Of a stretch of 64,000 bases of DNA, positions 58,323 through 64,000 are shown in pieces; the stretch's first letter is position 1, and the number at the start of each line of letters is the position of its first letter. Below the pieces are notes generated by a model. That model made no database searches and was not told the DNA's origin. It saw only the letters and a list, made by a program, of their open reading frames with translations. This DNA comes from Proteles cristata cristata (taxonomy: Eukaryota > Chordata > Mammalia > Carnivora > Hyaenidae): positions 1,631,501-1,695,500 of the forward strand of contig JAESUZ010003883.1 in assembly GCA_017311185.1 (NCBI GenBank). The letters run 5' to 3'. The position numbers and the translations under genes are program-made.

Positions 58323-59720
58323 TTTGGGTTAATTGAATTTTTTTTTTTGTATTTGACTTTATTTCCTCTTTTGACTTTGTGCTGTATCTCTTTGTATTTC
58401 TGTTTGTGTGGTTAGTACAGAGATTACAATATGCATTGTTAACTTCCACATTCTATCTCTTTTAATATCATTCAGATTTTTTAAGAATGTATAAACTTGT
58501 AGCAATATAATTTCATTTATACCACCCTATCCTTTATGCTCTTGTGTTCAAAATAATTATAATTTCAGAACTCCACAGTAAAATGTAATAGTTTTTTTTT
58601 ATTTAAACAATAAGTTGTCTTTTATAGATATGAAGAGAAAAAAAGGGTTTCTGATATTTAACTACTTATCCACTATTTAGTTCTCAGGTTCTCTTTTTCT
58701 GCTTATCTTACCTTCTGTCTGAAATCATGTACTTCAGAAGACTTCCTTTGGAATGTTTTGAAGTTCAGCCCAACAAATAGCTCTCGACTTTTTTTTATCT
58801 TAAAATATCTTTGTTGCCCTCAGTTTTAAATGATAGTCTTGTATATATAAAATGCTCAGTTAATAATCTTTCTTAATATTCATCATTTTAAAGATGTCTT
58901 TCTATAATATTTTGCCATATATTGTTTCTGATAAGAAGTTAGACATCATTTGAACTTCTGTTCCTTTTTTTAGTGTGGTGTGGCCTTTTTTACAATTTTT
59001 TTTTCATTTTTGATGTTTTGATGTTAAGCAAATGATATGCCTAGACGTGTTTTTCTTTGTATGTATTCTCCTAGGGATTTACTAAGCTCCAGGATATGTT
59101 TCACAAAATCTAATATATGTTGGCAGTTATTTCTATAATTATTTTTTCTGCCCTTTCCCGTTTCTCCTCCCTCTTTAAGGCTCAGAGAATATTCAAATTA
59201 GACCTCTTAATATTGTCTCTAAGTCACTGAGATCTTATTTAATTTCTTAAAATGGTTTTACTCTCTGACTTTTACATTAGATAATTTATTTTGATCTACT
59301 TTCAAGGTGACTGACTCTTCTACAATCTCTAATTTTCTGCTAAATCCATGTAGTAAGTTTATTTTCGATGGCTTATTTTTTAGATCCAGAATTTCAGTTT
59401 TTAAAAAATAATTTCCATTTCCCTTTTGGGATTCCACATCTTTTTATCTTTCTGGTCATCTTGTAAGTCCCTCATTGTATTCATAATAGCTGCCTTAAAG
59501 TCCTTGTCTGCTACAATTTCAGCATTTTTGCCATCTCTATATAGATCTTTGTTGACCACTCTTGCTATTAATTTCATTTTTCTAGTTCTTCACTTTTCTG
59601 TTTTTTCATATATGATTGGATACTGACCATTTATTTGGTTGATAACATTATTAAGACTTGAGATATGCTTCTGAGATGGCATGCTCTGAAGAGGACTAAT
59701 TTTTGTTTTATTAGGCAGTT
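58000..59720 (-). mobile_element. Ancient LINE (HAL1/L1M-like), antisense
   Basis: Long pyrimidine-rich stretch with blocks matching the antisense of L1-type ORFs: GTTATTAGGCATATGCATG, ATTATGTCTTCCTGATGAA, TTTTTAGATCCAGAATTTCA, and CATAATAGCTGCCTTAAAGT with CTTGTCTGCTACAATTTC. Heavily degraded. A (TG)n tract at 58285-58321 lies inside it. Confidence 0.55.
58285..58321 (+). repeat. (TG)n microsatellite
   Basis: About 18 pure TG units, likely polymorphic. The Thr/His open frame on the minus strand is an artefact of it. Confidence 0.95.
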
Positions 59721-61483
59721 ATTATTTGGTTTCCCCTGAACTTGTGGAGGTTCGGTTTTACATGTTGTTAAGTCAGGTCTTTTTTATATTAGTTTTTAAG
59801 GAAAATTCATTGGTTTTAACAATCCTTCTATTCCTAAGCATAGTCTTCTGGAATTTCTATGCAAACCCTGTGGCTCTCATCAGATGCTTGTGACCTGGAG
59901 GGACTCGAAATTTAATCTCTCTGTCTTCCTTGTCATAGGCAGTAACTATATCTTTTATTCCTTTTCATTTTCTGGTTGTTGCTTTCTGCAGATTTTTTAA
60001 AATGTCATTCTCATACATGTGCAGTTTAAGAGTCCACCAAAGACTTGAGGGAGGCTTATTCACATTATTTTTGTCCCATTCTTCCATGGCTCCTTCCTTT
60101 CTTGATTTCCCTTTTAATTTCTGGCCATGCTGGCTGCCTCAAATTCCATCTTCTGACGTATGATGCTAATAAGACTCTGACTTTCTCTTTGTGCTCTAGT
60201 TACCCCTTATCACCTAAACTGAGGTGGGTCTTCCTTCAATGAATAAGCCATATGAAAGTGGTTCTCACCTAATGTAGTTACATTTTTCAGGAGTCAGATA
60301 CCTACCCTTCAGTTTCTTCTTGCTTTTGTTGGATCTGCAGTCCTTTCAACTAGTGTTAAAGGATTTGATTACAGAATTTATCATTATTCTTTGTTGGGTT
60401 AATCCAGTACAAACTATCTCATCATTGCCAGAACTGGAATTATTTCTGAAATACATTAAAGAATTTAGAGAGCTAAAGGATCTGAATAAGTTGTTTCCAA
60501 GAAATGGGGAAGAGAAAAAAAATAAAAGATTTTGAAGGCAGTGGTAGGAAAAATAATAAACCTATTTTTATAGCCATTAAAACCTTACTGAGTTTGGTTT
60601 ATTTATTAAACCAATTACACATGAATCTTATTTGAAAAAAAATTAACATCACTATTTTCAACAGGAAAGGGGGAATGATCAATTCTCATTCCTCTTATTA
60701 AAGCCTTGATAATTTATCTTGTATTCCTATATTAAAAACCCACAAACCCAATATTCTGCCTCTGTATTTCTGAGGTCCTGCCTGATCTGAACCCAGATAA
60801 GCAATTATGTTAAAATAAAGGACAAAGAAAAGCAAAGACATTATAAAAATTGCTTTATAGGATTACAGATAAAGTTCTTAATGAGTTATTATGCTAATAA
60901 ACTTAATTTGCTAAACACAAGTTAATGATAAATAAGCATTAGAATTAGTCTAATGTTGACGCTGATTTTAGGCTTGTGGGCTTGCTCCATTTAGTTAAAT
61001 TTGTGAGACTTGCTTTTTCACCTTTGAGAGAGGAATACAAGAATGCTAATGCAAAGATTACTCACAACTATAATTTTTTACAAAGACATTTTAAGAATTT
61101 ACTATATAATGACCACACATAAGCACTTGTATGCTAATCTTCATAAGCATTTGTTTTCATTTGCATATAAGAGCATGCCATTATTGTAAGATAAATTGAA
61201 GTCCAGTGCTGTCCTTAAAGCAAAAAGTAATGCTTAAAGAAGGGACTGATGAAAGATATTTAGCCCTCAAAATTAAATATCTGTTTATCGCAACTAGAGT
61301 TTTCTTTTATCCAAGGAGATATTTAGTCATTCTGACTAGGTTTTGAGAAATACTTAGGTAGTTTTCAGATGTAGAAGAATAAGCCTGCATAAATTTGTTG
61401 GAACAGGCAAAGATAGGAAGAAAATCGAGAAAATGTGGTGTAATTAAAGCCACAGGAAGATAACATTTTAAGGAAAAAAAGTG
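59721..61483. other. Repeat-poor intronic block with octamer-like motifs
   Basis: No nameable transposon and no exon. Between 61043 and 61166 there are two ATGCTAAT (61043-61050, 61131-61138), an ATGCAAAG (61049-61056) and a consensus octamer ATTTGCAT (61159-61166), all POU-factor-like. Such a cluster is compatible with an enhancer, though short AT-rich motifs also occur by chance. Confidence 0.35.
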
Positions 61484-61680
61484 GGGATGCCTGGATGGCT
61501 CAGTTGGTTAAGTGTCTACCTTCAGCTCAGGTCATGATCTCATGGTTCATAAGTTTGAGCCTGGAGCCTGCTTCAGATTCTGTGTGTGTCTCTTTCTCTC
61601 TACCCACTCTGCCCCAACTAATACTCTGTCTCTCTCTCTCTCAAAAATAAATAAAGATGAAAAACTTTAATAAAAAAAAA
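61484..61680 (+). mobile_element. SINEC with internal deletion
   Basis: Head GGGGATGCCTGGATGGCTCA. After TTTGAGCC the body jumps to TGGAGCCTGCTTCAG, missing about 35 bp of consensus between two GAGCC copies. The tail is (CT)n followed by CAAAAATAAATAAAG. Confidence 0.92.
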
Positions 61681-62409
61681 AGGAAGGAGAGTCAACATTA
61701 AAATACGACTGCCAAGATATTGAGGGTACATACATTTTCCTTAATTTTATTCTATTATTGATAGAAATGTAAATTCTAATCTCCAAATCATAAAATTGTG
61801 AATTCAATTATACAAATGATAATACAGCAAAATATCAAAGTAATTTAAATAATTCAACAAGATTCATCTTATTGAAACATTTTTATAGACTTATTTACCC
61901 CTGTAAAGCAAAATAACACCATTGAAATAGCATAATAACATTATGACAAACCTCCAAAAAAATCAGTGCATTACTGTTATATATTTTCTGCTAGTGCAGA
62001 CATTTTTCATGCGTTGAAGTATATATTAAATAACAGTAAGTAAAGTTGGCCCTTAAATAACATGAGTTGAACTACATGGGTCCACTTAATTGGCTACATT
62101 CTTAAGAGAAAACCAAAATTAAAAGACTGTTTCTAGGAGTCTGTTGTGATAATTATGGACATACCATCACATTAAAAAAGAGTCCAAGAAGAAACATGGA
62201 ACATTTCTGAGTTGATTTGATTTTTCCAGGGCTGGCAATTATGTATCAGAGTTAGGTTGATCTCATCTATTAAAGGGTCTTTCCATTAAAACCAAAAGTC
62301 AGGCGCTGAGTACATACATAATTTTTAGAGAGGAAAATACAGCCAGGTAAAGCAAATAACATAACACACACACAAATAACATAACACAGACACACTATAT
62401 ATATATAGT
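61681..62409. other. Intron; possible DNA-transposon remnant
   Basis: GTTGGCCCTTAAATAACATG followed by GAACTACATGGGTCCACTTA (62047-62090) resembles the terminal region of an old Tigger/MER-like DNA transposon; I am unsure of the family. The rest is unassigned AT-rich sequence. Confidence 0.4.
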
Positions 62410-62629
62410 CTATTTTAATTTTTTTTTATTTCTGAGAGAGAATGAGAGAGAGATCAAGGCAGCGTGATCAGGGGAGGGTCTGAGAGAGAGGGAGACACAA
62501 AATCTGAAGCAGGCTCCAGGCTCTGAGCTGTCAGCACAGAGCGCGACGCGGGGCTCAAACCCACAAGCCGTGAGATCATGACCTGAGCCAAAGTCGGACG
62601 TTCAACCAACTGAGCCACCCAGGTACCCC
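62410..62629 (-). mobile_element. SINEC, minus strand
   Basis: The reverse complement starts GGGGTACCTGGGTGGCTCAG; the body is near consensus (CAGAGCGCGACGCGGGGCTC on the plus strand). It inserted in a TATATA-rich target, whose copies flank it at about 62395-62407 and 62630-62639. Confidence 0.94.
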
Positions 62630-62689
62630 TATATATATGAAGTGTATTTTAAACATTAAGAATGTTTCTTACATTGATAATTAGTATCA

Positions 62690-63240
62690 AAAAGAGAAGA
62701 AATAACAAGTGTTGGTAAGGATGTAGAGCAAAAGGAGCATTTGTGCACGATAGGAAAATAAATTTGTTCAAGTGCTGTGGAAAACAGTATGCAGGCTCCT
62801 CAAATAAATAAATAAATAAATAAATAATTTTTTTTTAAAAAAGGAGAAAGTAAAAAGAAATACCATATGATCCAATAATCCACACTGAGTATTTTACCTA
62901 AAGAAAATGAAAACACTAATAAAGATATGAAGACATAAAGATATAGGCACCCCAATATTTGTTGCAGCATTATTTACAATAGCCAAGATATGGAAAAAAC
63001 CTGTGTTCATCAATAGATGTATGGATAAAGATGATATGGTTTATATATTCAATGGAACATTTCTCAGCCATTAAAAAAAAAAAGAGAGAGACCTTACCAT
63101 CTTTGACAACATGGATGGGCCTAGAAAGTATTATGCTACATGAAATAAGTCAGAGAAAGAAAATTCCCACATATTTTCTTTTATATGTGGAATCTAAAAA
63201 ACAAGATGAATTAAAAAAACAACAAAAACTAACAATGTGG
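62690..63240 (+). mobile_element. Old L1 (L1M-type) ORF2 3' fragment
   Basis: Contains TACCATATGATCCAATAATC, CAGCATTATTTACAATAGCC, CATTTCTCAGCCATTAAAAA and TTATATGTGGAATCTAAAAA in the order of the L1 ORF2 end. One open stretch (63031 onward) still reads as L1 ORF2 tail peptide. An (AATA)n run at 62800-62827 interrupts it. Confidence 0.8.
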
Positions 63241-63522
63241 CAAAGTCTCCTCTGTTCCTCATCTGATTTCCTACTTTTATAACTTTCTGTAATTAATATG
63301 CTATTAAAATTTATGAAAATTCAGATCTGGACAAAAGAGGTTTCAGTGTGAAATAGGTAAATGATACATATGTTCTGATCAGAATAGGAGAAATTGTTAA
63401 GGGTGGGTTAATGTAACTGATAAATTATTTCCTCCTGGTTTAAAGGGGAAGAACAGAATTAAGAATACCATAAACAATATTATATAGGAAAGAACAAGTA
63501 TATAAAGTTTAGTAAAGAAATA

Positions 63523-63743
63523 GGGGCGCCTGGTGGCTTAGTCGGTTAAGCGTCCGACTTTCGCTTAGGTCATGATCTCGCGGTTCGTGGGTTCGAGCCC
63601 CGCGTCGGGCTCTGTGCTGACTGCCAGCTCAGAGCCTGGAGCCTGTTTCAGTCTGTGACTCCCTCTCTCTCTGACCCTCCCCTGCTCACGCTGTCTCTCT
63701 CTCTCCTAGAAATAAATAAAACATTAAAAAAAATTTTTTTTTA
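63523..63743 (+). mobile_element. SINEC, young subfamily, perfect 19-bp target duplication
   Basis: Near-consensus copy missing one G in the head (GGGGCGCCTGGTGGCTTAGT), with the CTGACTGCCAGCTCAG variant and a CTCCTAGAAATAAATAAAAC tail. AAAGTTTAGTAAAGAAATA is identical at 63504-63522 and 63744-63762, the longest perfect target duplication in the window. Confidence 0.97.
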
Positions 63744-63762
63744 AAAGTTTAGTAAAGAAATA

Positions 63763-64000
63763 AAAAATATTAAGAAAAAAGTGAACTATGAGTTATACAG
63801 CTGGATATTCTGTTATTTAGGTTCATACCTTACACGGATGTACTAGAATCTTTTTAAGAGGCAAAGTGATACAGGTAACTTGACAGGGAATAACTTTCAA
63901 TATTGTCAATATCTGTAAGTAATCTTTCCTAAATATGATCTACCTGAAAAATGACACTGGTGTTTATTTCCCTTATCCTTTTTATAATCACCCTTCTCCT
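63763..64000. other. Intron, no assigned feature
   Basis: Short AT-rich end of the window, still GRID2 intron downstream of exon B. Nothing recognised. Confidence 0.5.

Overview
This is 64 kb of mammalian genomic DNA from a carnivore, almost certainly a felid. It lies inside the glutamate receptor delta-2 gene GRID2, transcribed left to right. The lineage call rests on about twenty copies of a tRNA-Lys-derived SINE of the felid SINEC type and on the style of its young L1 elements. Nothing bacterial or viral-genomic is present.

Only two coding exons are visible. Exon A (19741-19842, 34 codons) and exon B (57573-57770, 66 codons) both have phase-0 boundaries and good splice sites. Spliced together they encode the end of the amino-terminal region and the first part of the S1 half of the ligand-binding domain of GluD2. 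The rest is intron: 1-19740 (5' end outside the window), a complete intron of 37,730 bp (19843-57572), and 57771-64000 (continues beyond the window).

The introns are layered with transposable elements. The oldest layer is MIR, L2, ancient L1/HAL1-like LINEs and MLT1/MST LTRs. Above it are probable class I ERV LTRs: one near 10.2-10.9 kb and a cluster at 36.4-38.4 kb whose first member is a 627-bp solo LTR with an ATAG target duplication. The youngest layer is SINEC copies, several with perfect target-site duplications (TSDs), and carnivore L1s.

Three L1 events stand out. A full-length L1 (41297-48232, minus strand, about 6.9 kb) keeps its whole 5' UTR and a 12-bp TSD, but both ORFs are broken and one endonuclease catalytic residue is replaced. 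The element at 1-540 shows the inverted 5' structure of twin priming. At 7233-7810 a complete U6 snRNA sequence is fused to a short L1 3' end within one pair of TSDs, a U6-L1 template-switch chimera.

I found no undescribed biological system. The observations most worth following are the U6-L1 chimera, the possible effect of the intronic L1 antisense promoter on GRID2 transcripts, the LTR cluster, and repeat-free intronic blocks with dense transcription-factor-like motifs, which may be conserved enhancers.
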